From assembly GCF_002102185.1 (NCBI RefSeq), contig NZ_LQOW01000020.1, positions 23,634 to 87,633 of the forward strand: DNA of 64,000 bases. Direction: 5' to 3'. This stretch comes from Mycobacterium fragae (GTDB lineage Bacteria; Actinomycetota; Actinomycetes; Mycobacteriales; Mycobacteriaceae). The notes below the pieces were generated by a model. It ran no database searches, was not told the origin of the DNA, and saw only the letters and a program-made list of their open reading frames with translations. Below are positions 18,042 to 26,004 of the stretch, in pieces. The stretch's first letter is position 1. Each line of letters starts with the position of its first letter. Made by a program: the position numbers and the translations under genes.

Positions 18042-19835
18042 TCAGCTCTTCTTGTGCGGCAGGAACTCTTGGGCTTTGGTCTTGATGCCCTTCTTGACGA
18101 ACCCGGCCCGGTCCTCGTCTCCGGCGAGCACGGCGGCCGTTGCGGACTTGAACTGCTCCCAGGTGGCGTGCGGGGGGATCGGCGGCATGTCGGGGTCGGT
18201 GTAGACGTCCAGCACACTGGGACGGTCGGCTGACAAGGCGTCGCGCCAGGCGTCCCCGAGTTCCTCGGAATCCTTGACGGCCAACGCATTCAGGCCCAGG
18301 CTGGCTGCAAACGAGGCATAGTCGACGTCGGGAAGTGTTTGAGATTCCACGAATTTCGGTGCACCCGCCATGGCACGCATTTCCCAAGTGACCTGGTTCA
18401 GGTCGTTGTTGTGCAGAATCGCCACAATCAGGCGCGGATCCTCCCAATCCCGCCAGTACCGGTGGATCGTGATGAGCTCGGCCATGCCGTTCATCTGCAT
18501 GGCGCCGTCACCGGCGAACGCTATGACCGGTCGCTTCGGGTTGCCGAATTTGGCGCCGATGGCATATGGGACACCGGGCCCCATCGTCGCGAGGTTGCCC
18601 GACAGCGAACCGCGCATGTCGCCCCGGAACCGAAGGTTGCGTGCGTACCAGTTGGCCGCCGAGCCGGAATCGGCAGTGACAATGGCGTTGTCGGGCAACT
18701 GCGGGGACAGCTCGGAGAACAGTCGCAGCGGGTTGATCGGGTCGGTGCTGACGTGCGCTTCCATCTCCATGGTTTCCCACCACCGAGCCACGTTTTTCTC
18801 GATGCCCTCACGCCATGACCGGTCCTCTTTGCGTCGCAGATGAGGAATCAGTGCCCGCAGCGCGGCCTTAGCGTCGGCGACCACGTTGATCTCGTAGGGG
18901 TAGCGCATGCCGATGAACCGCCCGTCGATGTCGATCTGCACCGCGCGGCACTTCCCGAACTCGGGCATGAACTGCGTGTAAGGGAAGCTGGAACCCACCG
19001 TCAGCAGCGTGTCGCAATCATTCATCAGCTCGTAGCTGGGCCGCGTGCCCAGCAACCCGATAGACCCAGTGACCCAAGGCAATTCGTCGGACAGCACGTC
19101 CTTGCCCAACAGCGCCTTGGCTGCTCCCGCGCCGAGCAAATCGGCGACCTCGACAAGTTCCTCGCGGGCGTTGCGAGCGCCGGCACCTACCAGCATGGCC
19201 ACCCGCTTGCCCTCGTTGAGCACCTCGGCGGCGCGGGCAATGGCCTGGTCGTCCGGGGATACTGCCGGCCACTCGATGCCCAGGCTGGACGGCACCATCT
19301 TGAACTCGTGGGTGGGTGGCGAATACGGCAGCTCCTGCACGTCGGCGGGGATGATCAACGCCGTCGGTGCGCGCTCGCTCAACGCCACCCGGATCGCCCG
19401 GTCCAGCACATTGGGCAATTGCTCTGGGACGGTGACCATTTGGACGTATTCGCTGGCAACGTCCTTGAACAGACTCATAAGGTCGACCTCTTGCTGGTAG
19501 GACCCGCCCATGGCGCTGCGATTGGTCTGACCCACGATGGCCACCACCGGCACGTGGTCGAGCTTGGCGTCGTAGAGGCCGTTGAGCAGATGGATCGCGC
19601 CGGGGCCCGACGTGGCCATGCACACTCCGACGCGGTCGGTGAACTTGGCGTACCCCACGGCTTCGAACGCGCTCATCTCCTCGTGGCGCGACTGGATGAA
19701 CACGGGCTGGTTGTCGGCGCGGCCCCACGCGGCGAGGATTCCGTTGATCCCGTCGCCGGGAAACGCGAAAACGTGCTGCACACCCCACGTCCGCAACCGT
19801 TCCAGCAGGTAATCGGCGACATCTTGCTTGGACAT
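18042..19835 (-). CDS. ThDP-dependent pyruvate oxidase/acetolactate synthase-family enzyme
   Basis: A 597-aa thiamin-diphosphate enzyme with the three-domain layout of pyruvate:quinone oxidase and acetolactate synthase. The N-terminal PYR domain has GVQHVFAFPGDGING and the catalytic Glu in SRHEEMSAFEA (about residue 52). The central domain follows, then the PP domain with GDGAMQMNGMAEL ending in HNNDLNQ, the Mg/ThDP motif. Pyruvate dehydrogenase (quinone), PoxB-like, is the nearest guess. A clear C-terminal membrane-binding helix was not seen. ATG 19835 is preceded by AGGAAGG, which decides the start over the longer frame (to 19859). Confidence 0.83.
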   Translation of the reverse strand: MSKQDVADYLLERLRTWGVQHVFAFPGDGINGILAAWGRADNQPVFIQSRHEEMSAFEAVGYAKFTDRVGVCMATSGPGAIHLLNGLYDAKLDHVPVVAIVGQTNRSAMGGSYQQEVDLMSLFKDVASEYVQMVTVPEQLPNVLDRAIRVALSERAPTALIIPADVQELPYSPPTHEFKMVPSSLGIEWPAVSPDDQAIARAAEVLNEGKRVAMLVGAGARNAREELVEVADLLGAGAAKALLGKDVLSDELPWVTGSIGLLGTRPSYELMNDCDTLLTVGSSFPYTQFMPEFGKCRAVQIDIDGRFIGMRYPYEINVVADAKAALRALIPHLRRKEDRSWREGIEKNVARWWETMEMEAHVSTDPINPLRLFSELSPQLPDNAIVTADSGSAANWYARNLRFRGDMRGSLSGNLATMGPGVPYAIGAKFGNPKRPVIAFAGDGAMQMNGMAELITIHRYWRDWEDPRLIVAILHNNDLNQVTWEMRAMAGAPKFVESQTLPDVDYASFAASLGLNALAVKDSEELGDAWRDALSADRPSVLDVYTDPDMPPIPPHATWEQFKSATAAVLAGDEDRAGFVKKGIKTKAQEFLPHKKS

Positions 19836-20027
19836 TCCAATCCTTCCTAAGCCGGACACCTCTTAATGCGACCGAGACCGCCGCTGGCACTGGCGACGAG
19901 GACAACCAGGCACGACAGGGACGCATTGGCAGTTCCCACAGCTCTCCTGATACCCGCATTCCCGACCGTTATGCCTCTTCAGCGGCATCAATTCGGCGAG
20001 CACGCCCCCGTGAACCCGGGGCGGGCC

Positions 20028-20052
20028 GTTTGACCCGCCGCCAGCCTGGGAA
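20028..20052 (+). promoter_or_regulatory. SigF-like promoter candidate upstream of the CsbD gene
   Basis: GTTT at 20028-20031 and GGGAA at 20048-20052, separated by 16 bases, resemble the mycobacterial SigF pattern GTTT-N15-17-GGGTA. CsbD proteins are general-stress proteins, so SigF control would fit. A GGCGGG/CCCGCC inverted repeat overlaps the -35 side (20020-20039). The rest of the 280-bp gap between the ThDP gene and the CsbD gene shows no coding potential. Confidence 0.4.
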
Positions 20053-20115
20053 GCCGGTAGGGAGCGTCGGCTACGGGCGGCGCAAGCCGCAGTCCACGAA
20101 AGGGAGGATCGATCC

Positions 20116-20352
20116 ATGGGGGATCAGAAGAGCGGACCGAAAGAAGCCGTGAAGGGCACCGTCGAGGGCGTCAAGGGCAAGGCCAAAGAGGTTGGCGGAA
20201 CCGTCGCTGGTCGCGATGACCTAGTCCGGGAGGGCCGGGCCCAACAGGACAAGGCCGACGCCGAGCGTGACGCGGCCAAGAAGGAAGCCCAGGCCGAGTC
20301 CGCGCGCGGCGGCGCAGCTGCCGCCGAAAAGCGCGAACAGCAACACCAATAG
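20116..20352 (+). CDS. CsbD-family stress protein
   Basis: A 78-aa, very hydrophilic Lys/Glu/Ala-rich protein. The KGTVEGVKGKAKEVGG segment is the CsbD signature, and the C-terminal half is a long charged helix with many Gln and Glu. CsbD proteins accumulate on stress under alternative sigma factors; their biochemical role is unsettled. ATG 20116 has GGGAGG upstream. A perfect hairpin follows 17 bp after the stop. Confidence 0.83.
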   Translation: MGDQKSGPKEAVKGTVEGVKGKAKEVGGTVAGRDDLVREGRAQQDKADAERDAAKKEAQAESARGGAAAAEKREQQHQ

Positions 20353-20369
20353 ATTCGTTCCTGAAGGAT

Positions 20370-20399
20370 GGTCCGGCCCGGTGGTTTCCGGGCCGGACC
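20370..20399 (+). terminator. Strong hairpin terminator after the CsbD gene
   Basis: A perfect 12-bp stem, GGTCCGGCCCGG and CCGGGCCGGACC, with a 6-base loop (TGGTTT), followed by ACTATTAAT. It lacks a long U-tract but has the strength and position of an intrinsic terminator. Confidence 0.8.
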
Positions 20400-20481
20400 A
20401 CTATTAATGCAATCGCAACGCGAAATACCCCGCGGCCAAGTGACTTTCACTGGCTACTGAGCCCACCGCGCCATGGCGGGT

Positions 20482-20494
20482 TAGCCGGCGGCTA
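20482..20494 (+). promoter_or_regulatory. Candidate operator upstream of TetR gene
   Basis: A palindrome TAGCCG-G-CGGCTA ends 11 bp before the TetR start codon at 20506. The position suits autoregulation, but the site is short and GC-rich, so chance is possible. Confidence 0.35.
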
Positions 20495-20505
20495 CCATCC
20501 GGGGA

Positions 20506-21132
20506 ATGGCCGACGCGGGCATCAGTAGGCGGGCCAATCGGCGCGGTCTGGCGACCCGGGAAAGCATCTTGGAGGCCGCGCTGATGTCGCTGGCCTCCGG
20601 CGATCCCGGAGCGGCTTCAGCCAACCGCATCGCCAAGGCGAGCGGAGCGACCTGGGGAGCGGTCAAATACCAGTTCGGCGACATCGACGGGCTTTGGGCC
20701 GCCGTGCTGCACCGCACCGCCGAGCGCCGCGGCGAGTTGCCGTCGAACACCGTCGCCAACGCCCCGCTTCAGCAGCGTGTCGCCGTCATCATCGACACCC
20801 TCTACGAGGGGTTGACGGCCAGAGACTCCTTGGCGATCGAGAACCTGCGCAGGGCACTTCCGCACGATCCCGCCGAGCTCGATCGGCTGTATCCGCGCAC
20901 GGCCGCCGAACTCAGATCATGGCTGCACAGCTGGGTGAAGGCCTGCCAAAAAGCGTTCGAGGACCTGGACGTCGACCCGGACCGGGTGCGGGAAGTCGCC
21001 GCCTTCATTCCGGGAGCGATGCGGGGCATCACCTCAGAAAAGCAGCTGGGCACCTACTCCGATCTCGATGAGGCGCGACGTGGACTGACCAACGCGATCG
21101 TCGCCTACCTCGAGCATTCGCGCTCCGGTTGA
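20506..21132 (+). CDS. TetR-family transcriptional regulator
   Basis: A 208-aa TetR regulator. The N-terminal helix-turn-helix runs over about residues 18-62 (RESILEAALMSLA, SANRIAKASGATWGAVKYQFGD). The C-terminal ligand domain has no recognised signature. It lies directly upstream of, and on the same strand as, the Rieske oxygenase gene set. A strong palindrome sits in the gap between them, so it is the likely local regulator. Confidence 0.83.
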   Translation: MADAGISRRANRRGLATRESILEAALMSLASGDPGAASANRIAKASGATWGAVKYQFGDIDGLWAAVLHRTAERRGELPSNTVANAPLQQRVAVIIDTLYEGLTARDSLAIENLRRALPHDPAELDRLYPRTAAELRSWLHSWVKACQKAFEDLDVDPDRVREVAAFIPGAMRGITSEKQLGTYSDLDEARRGLTNAIVAYLEHSRSG

Positions 21133-21151
21133 TCCACGCACCCCGCTGCGC

Positions 21152-21179
21152 TAGTTTCACAGAGGGTACTGTGAAACTA
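21152..21179 (+). promoter_or_regulatory. Perfect 11-bp inverted repeat, likely TetR operator
   Basis: TAGTTTCACAG and CTGTGAAACTA flank a 6-base spacer (AGGGTA), with a further half-like TATGAAAC just downstream. It lies 33 bp before the Rieske oxygenase start codon and 20 bp after the TetR gene. It could also act as a weak hairpin, but arm symmetry, AT-richer composition and position favour an operator. Confidence 0.65.
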
Positions 21180-21211
21180 CTATGAAACGTCCGTAGCGAG
21201 GGGAAGCAGCG

Positions 21212-22216
21212 ATGGCGAAGCCGCCGTTGTCGATGAAGCCGACCGGATGGTTCCAAGTCGCGTGGTCTAGCGAGATCGACGCGGGCGAGGTCCATCGAAT
21301 GACGTATTTCGGCCGCGAGATGGTCGCTTGGCGCGGCGAATCCGGGCGGCTCACGGTGATGGACGCCTACTGCGAACACCTCGGTGCTCACCTCGGCTAT
21401 GGCGGTCATGTCGAAGGCGACGTCATCCAGTGCCCGTTCCATGGCTGGCAGTGGAGTCACGAGGGCCGTAACGTCTGTATCCCGTATCAGGATCGCCCCA
21501 ACCGCGGCCGGCGCATTCACACCTATCCGGTCGTGGAGCGCAACGAGTCCGCATACATCTGGCACGACGTCGAGGGCCGCGACCCGTTCTTCGACGTCCC
21601 CGACGTGTTCGCAAGCTTCGATGACGGCCGCAGCGCGGACGATTACTACCCGCAGGTCACGATGTACCGTGCCGGTCTCGAGCTGCATCCGCAGTACGTC
21701 CTCGAAAACGGCGTCGACTTCGCGCATTTCAAATTTGTGCACAACACCCCCATCGTGCCGGTGTTCACCAGACACGATTTCGCCGAGCCAGTGTCCTACG
21801 TCGACTTCACCATCACCTTCGAAGGCGAGGAAGGCCAGTCGATCGAGGACGTCCGAAGCGGGGTCGAAGCGATCAACGGCGGCCTGGGCGTGGCCGTGAC
21901 GAAAAGCTGGGGCATGGTGGACAACCGGACCATCTCCGCGATCACGCCGGTCGATGACCGCACCTCGGATGTGAGGTTCATGGTCTACATCGGCCGAAAC
22001 CCGGGCGACGATTCGCCGAAGGCGCAGGACAGGGCGCGGGCATTCGCCCAAGACGTGATCGACCAGTTTCTGGCCGATGTTCACATCTGGTCACATCAGC
22101 GTTATTCGGATCCGCCGGCGTTGACGTCCGCCGAAAACCAGGGCTTCACCGCAATTCGCAAGTGGGCCACCCAGTTTTATCCCGAAGACGAGCTGCAGAA
22201 AGGCGTTACCGCATGA
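21212..22216 (+). CDS. Rieske non-haem iron oxygenase, KshA-like
   Basis: A 334-aa oxygenase component. The Rieske site is Cys54-x-His56 and Cys74-x2-His77. The mononuclear iron region ENGVDFAHFKFVH (165-177) supplies the His172/His177 pair. The size and layout fit the KshA-like (3-ketosteroid 9-alpha-hydroxylase oxygenase) branch, but steroid specificity is not shown. No reductase partner is nearby. ATG 21212 follows GAGGGGAAGC. The gene overlaps the next one (ATGA), so it is the first gene of a three-gene operon with a DapB-like dehydrogenase and an SDR. Confidence 0.85.
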   Translation: MAKPPLSMKPTGWFQVAWSSEIDAGEVHRMTYFGREMVAWRGESGRLTVMDAYCEHLGAHLGYGGHVEGDVIQCPFHGWQWSHEGRNVCIPYQDRPNRGRRIHTYPVVERNESAYIWHDVEGRDPFFDVPDVFASFDDGRSADDYYPQVTMYRAGLELHPQYVLENGVDFAHFKFVHNTPIVPVFTRHDFAEPVSYVDFTITFEGEEGQSIEDVRSGVEAINGGLGVAVTKSWGMVDNRTISAITPVDDRTSDVRFMVYIGRNPGDDSPKAQDRARAFAQDVIDQFLADVHIWSHQRYSDPPALTSAENQGFTAIRKWATQFYPEDELQKGVTA

Positions 22217-23289
22217 CCCCGATCCGTGTTTTCCAGGTAGCCAGCGGAAACGTGGGGACCGAGATGATCAAACGCCTCGGCAGCCACCCCGGCCTGGAAC
22301 TGGTCGGATTGCATTGCTACACAGCGGATAAGATCGGCCGTGACGCCGGCGAACTGGCCGGGCTGGCGCCCATCGGTGTCACCGCCACCGGCTCGGTGGA
22401 TGACATCATCGCCGCCAAGCCTGATGTGCTGACTTTCCACGGGGTCTTTCCCGACGAGGGCTTGTACGTGAAAGTCCTTGAGGCCGGGATCAATATCGTG
22501 ACCACAGCGGACTGGATCACCGGCTGGCACCGTGACACCAACCACCCTCACCCCTCCGGTCGGCCCACCACACAGATACTGCAGGAGGCGTGCGAGCGGG
22601 GCGGGGCGACGTTCTATGGCACCGGCATGAATCCGGGGTTGAATCAGATCCTCGGGATCGTGTGTTCGGCCGATGTCGCCGAGATCGAGAACATCACCAC
22701 GATCGAATCCGTTGACGTGTCATGCCATCACTCCCGCGACACCTGGATCGAGGTCGGCTACGGTCTGCCCGCCGACGACCCCGAGATCCCGGCGAAGCTC
22801 GAGAAGTACACCCGCGTGTTCGCCGACAGCGTGCTGATGATGGCCGACTGCTTCGACCTCGAGCTCGACGAGGTGACGTTCAGCTATGAATTGGGAGTGT
22901 GCACCAAAGACATCGACCTGGGTTGGTACCGGCTGCCCAAGGGATCACTCGGCGGGAACTACATCAAATACCAGGGCATGGTCGACGGCGTGCCCAGGGT
23001 CGAGACTCACCTCGAATGGCAGATGACGCCGCACACCGATCCGAATTGGGATATCAAGGGCTGCTACATCACTCAGATCAAGGGTGATCCGAATATCTAC
23101 AACAAGCACATGATCTTCCCGAAACCGGGCACCGATCTGTCCAACCCCGACTCGTTCGCCTCGATCGGGATGACCGTCACCGGCATGCCCGCCCTGAACG
23201 CCATTCCGGCGGTCGTCGCCGCCCCTCCCGGTCTGCTGACCAGTGCCGACCTGCCGCTGCGCGGGTTCGCCGGGCGCTTCAAGCACTAG
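22213..23289 (+). CDS. DapB-like NAD(P)-dependent dehydrogenase
   Basis: A 358-aa protein with an N-terminal Rossmann segment (RVFQVASGNVGTEMIKRL) and a dihydrodipicolinate-reductase-like body (FYGTGMNPGLNQI, MTVTGMPALNAIPAVVAAPPG). Mycobacteria carry many such proteins, annotated as dihydrodipicolinate reductase or 2,4-diaminopentanoate dehydrogenase-like. True DapB is about 245 aa, so a lysine-pathway role is unlikely. The start overlaps the Rieske gene stop. A paralogue lies on the opposite strand at 24159-25247. Confidence 0.78.
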   Translation: MTPIRVFQVASGNVGTEMIKRLGSHPGLELVGLHCYTADKIGRDAGELAGLAPIGVTATGSVDDIIAAKPDVLTFHGVFPDEGLYVKVLEAGINIVTTADWITGWHRDTNHPHPSGRPTTQILQEACERGGATFYGTGMNPGLNQILGIVCSADVAEIENITTIESVDVSCHHSRDTWIEVGYGLPADDPEIPAKLEKYTRVFADSVLMMADCFDLELDEVTFSYELGVCTKDIDLGWYRLPKGSLGGNYIKYQGMVDGVPRVETHLEWQMTPHTDPNWDIKGCYITQIKGDPNIYNKHMIFPKPGTDLSNPDSFASIGMTVTGMPALNAIPAVVAAPPGLLTSADLPLRGFAGRFKH

Positions 23290-23291
23290 CC

Positions 23292-24155
23292 GTGGGCGTA
23301 CTCGACGGCAAAGTCGCCGTCGTCACCGGCACCAGCCGCGGCGTCGGGGTGGGGATCGCACACGAACTGCTTCGTGCCGGCGCCGTCGTCGTCGGATGTT
23401 CGCGTCGGCCACTCGACGCCATCCCCGGTGTCGACCAGGAGCCGGGGTGGGCGCAGCGCTCCGCACAGTTGGTGTGCGATCAAGGTGACTATCACCAGAT
23501 CGATGCGCTGGTGACCGAGGTGGTCGAGACCTATGGGCGGATCGACATCCTGGTCAACAACGCCGGCGGCACGGTTCCCACGCCGCACGCCGAAGATGTT
23601 CCCGAGTTGGTGCAAAAGCTACAGGGTTCGCCGGCGAGCGACGACGGCTTCGAACGCACCGTGCTGTTTCACGCGTTCGCCATTCAGATGAACTTGATCA
23701 GCCCGCTGTGGTTCGCGATCCGGGTGTATCGACAGATGCAGCGCCAGGACGGCATGGGCTGCATCATCAACATCTCCAGTGGCGCCGGACATCCCGCGGG
23801 CTCGCCGACGCTGGTCTCCTATGGAGCCGCGAAGTCGGGCCTTAACCACCTCACCCGATCGCTGGCCGAGGAATGGGGTCCGCGGGTCCGGGTGAACTGC
23901 ATCGCGCTTGGCCCGACCATCACCGAGAATTTTCGCTCATTCGTGTTGCCCAAAGACGATCCGACGGGGGAGAACTACTTCGCGGACGTGCCGCTGCGCC
24001 GCGGTGGCGAGCCTGCCGAGGTGGGCCGCATCTGCGTGTTTCTGGCCGGCGGCGGCGCCGACTTCGTCAACGGCACGACCATCGAGATGGACGGCGGGAT
24101 GCTGCCCGGCGTGCTCTACGAGGCCGGCCTCAAGACGATCACCGACCTGTTGTGA
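23292..24155 (+). CDS. Short-chain dehydrogenase/reductase
   Basis: A 287-aa SDR with TGTSRGVGVGIA near residue 13, CDQGD, NNAGG, NISSGAG (catalytic Ser), YGAAK (catalytic Tyr and Lys) and GTTIEMDGG. A GTG start lies two bases after the DapB-like stop, so it is translated with the Rieske operon. It probably oxidises or reduces an intermediate of the same pathway; the substrate is unknown. It is convergent with the second DapB-like gene (3-bp gap). Confidence 0.85.
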   Translation: MGVLDGKVAVVTGTSRGVGVGIAHELLRAGAVVVGCSRRPLDAIPGVDQEPGWAQRSAQLVCDQGDYHQIDALVTEVVETYGRIDILVNNAGGTVPTPHAEDVPELVQKLQGSPASDDGFERTVLFHAFAIQMNLISPLWFAIRVYRQMQRQDGMGCIINISSGAGHPAGSPTLVSYGAAKSGLNHLTRSLAEEWGPRVRVNCIALGPTITENFRSFVLPKDDPTGENYFADVPLRRGGEPAEVGRICVFLAGGGADFVNGTTIEMDGGMLPGVLYEAGLKTITDLL

Positions 24156-24158
24156 CGG

Positions 24159-25247
24159 CTAGATCGCCGCGATCTCCTCGCGTGCGTAGACGCCCTTCCC
24201 GGTAATCAGCGGCAAATCCAGCGTCGTCCTGATTCCGGGCGCCGCCGCGATCACCGCGGGGATCGCGTTGACGATCCGGCCGGCCGCGGCGACGATCGCG
24301 GCGTGATTGTGGTCGCCCTTGCGGCTGCTCGGGCAGATGTCCACGGCGTAGGACGGCTCGCCGACGATCTCGACCCGATACGAGCCGCCGGGTTGGGCGG
24401 GCTGCGGCCAGTCCGGTCGCAGGTCTTGCCGTAACCGGGTGATGTGTTCGACGACGATCGCCGGGTGGCCGTCGACCATGCCGCGGATCTCGAACTGCAG
24501 AGCGGCCATTGTGCCTTGCCGAACGTGCCCTACCGCGATGTCGAAGTCCTCCGGCGCCGGCTCACGCTGATACGACTCGGTGACCTCGTCGACCTCGATG
24601 CCCAGGCCAGCCGCCAGCTGACGGATCGCCGTCCCCCAGGCGATGCTGAGCACACCAGGCTGCAGCAGCATCGGCTTCTCGTCGAGGGGCCTGCCGAATC
24701 CCATGTAGTACATGACCTCGGAGCCGTCGTAGGTGGCGTAGTCGGCGATCTCCATGCAGCGCACCTGCTCGATGCGCTGGCAGGTGCTCGCGAGCGCGAA
24801 CGGGATGAGGTCGTTGATGAATCCCGGGTCGACGCCGCTTATGAAGATGCTCGAGTTGCCTTGCCGGGCAGCATCTTCGATGCGGGCGATGTACTTGTCG
24901 GGCATCACACCCCACGGGTATTGGAGCAGACCCGGCGAAGACCCCACCACGTTGATGCCGGCGGCCAGGATGCGCCTGACGTCTTCCATCGCGTCGGGCA
25001 GGCGGGTATCGCCCATCGCGCAGTACACGACGCATTCCGGTCCGGTGGCGAGCACCGCGTCGAGGTCGTTGACGGCGCTGACGCCGGTCGACACGTCGAC
25101 CCCGGCGAGCGTTCCGGCGTCCTTGCCGACTTTCTCGGTGGCCGACACGCACAGCCCGGTCAGCTCGAATTGCGGATTGGTGACCAGCTCGGTCAACGCC
25201 AGACGACCGACGTTTCCGGTACCGACGTGGGCGACACGGATCGTCAT
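24159..25247 (-). CDS. DapB-like NAD(P)-dependent dehydrogenase (second copy)
   Basis: A 362-aa protein with the Rossmann motif RVAHVGTGNVGRLAL at the N-terminus and the same body as the protein at 22213-23289 (SGVDPGFINDLIPF, VNAIPAVIAAAPGI). ATG 25247 is chosen because GGAGG lies just upstream and the family starts there; the frame stays open to 25415. It is tail-to-tail with the Rieske operon and next to a TetR gene on the same strand. Confidence 0.78.
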   Translation of the reverse strand: MTIRVAHVGTGNVGRLALTELVTNPQFELTGLCVSATEKVGKDAGTLAGVDVSTGVSAVNDLDAVLATGPECVVYCAMGDTRLPDAMEDVRRILAAGINVVGSSPGLLQYPWGVMPDKYIARIEDAARQGNSSIFISGVDPGFINDLIPFALASTCQRIEQVRCMEIADYATYDGSEVMYYMGFGRPLDEKPMLLQPGVLSIAWGTAIRQLAAGLGIEVDEVTESYQREPAPEDFDIAVGHVRQGTMAALQFEIRGMVDGHPAIVVEHITRLRQDLRPDWPQPAQPGGSYRVEIVGEPSYAVDICPSSRKGDHNHAAIVAAAGRIVNAIPAVIAAAPGIRTTLDLPLITGKGVYAREEIAAI

Positions 25248-25284
25248 GGGTGTCCTCCATCCCTGGCTACGAGCGGACAAACTA

Positions 25285-25839
25285 TCAGGTCTGGTCGGCG
25301 AATGCCGGTGCCACGAACCGATGCACGATCTGGCGTTCGGTGCGGGCATCGCCGACGGGCCAGTACAACAGCGACAGCACGACCCGGACCACCCAAAGTG
25401 CGGCCTGCGGGTCACGCTCGTTGAGTCCGGTGAGGTCGGTGGCGAAGCCGGCCAACAGCGGAGACCCGGTGAGCCAGGCCATTTCGTTGGCCCGGATCGA
25501 GTTGAACATCAGCTCGCTCAGTGGGTCGGATCGGATGAGCTTGAGTGCCACGGTGATTGCGGTGACGACCCGCTCCGGTCCGCGGAGATCCTCGACGGTA
25601 TGACGCACCGTTTCGATGATCCGGGCACCGCTGCGGGCGAGGACCGCGTCGCGGATCTCGGCCTTGCCTCCGGCATGGCGATAAATGGTGGCGCGTGAGC
25701 AGTGCACGCGGGTGGCCAGCGTGTCGATGTCGAAGGCATCTGCGCCCTCGCGCATGATCAGTTCGGTGGCCGCGTCGTAGATCCGTTCGGTGGCGATGTC
25801 GCGGCGGTCGCCGCCGACAAGCCAGTCGCTCCGAGGCAT
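25285..25839 (-). CDS. TetR-family transcriptional regulator (Rv1776c-like position)
   Basis: A 184-aa TetR regulator with a clear HTH (FDIDTLATRVHCSRATIYRHAG, about residues 37-58). It is divergent from the CYP144 gene, the same arrangement as Rv1776c and Rv1777 in M. tuberculosis, so it probably controls the P450. A palindrome lies 13 bp upstream of its start codon. Confidence 0.83.
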   Translation of the reverse strand: MPRSDWLVGGDRRDIATERIYDAATELIMREGADAFDIDTLATRVHCSRATIYRHAGGKAEIRDAVLARSGARIIETVRHTVEDLRGPERVVTAITVALKLIRSDPLSELMFNSIRANEMAWLTGSPLLAGFATDLTGLNERDPQAALWVVRVVLSLLYWPVGDARTERQIVHRFVAPAFADQT

Positions 25840-25852
25840 TGGTCGAGTTTAT

Positions 25853-25865
25853 TCTCAATTTGAGA
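25853..25865. promoter_or_regulatory. Candidate operator between TetR and CYP144 genes
   Basis: TCTCAA-T-TTGAGA, a perfect 6-bp inverted repeat with one central base, in the 165-bp gap between the divergent TetR and P450 genes. The segment is AT-richer than its surroundings. TetR autoregulation and control of the P450 from this site is an inference. Confidence 0.5.
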
Positions 25866-26004
25866 CAGATGTAACCGTTTATCTCTTCGCCGCTGCAGGT
25901 CTGCCCGGTCGGTGAGACGAGCGACGGTCGCGCGCCTTCACGGCGGTTTTTCAACTTCGCGCAGAACGTTGACGGCGCCACGAATAGCCGATCAGCCTGG
26001 ACAA

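Noticed and set aside
19863..20117. 84-aa frame on the minus strand before the CsbD gene
   Set aside because: Arg/Ser/Cys-rich, no ribosome binding site, and it overlaps the likely stress promoter of the CsbD gene.
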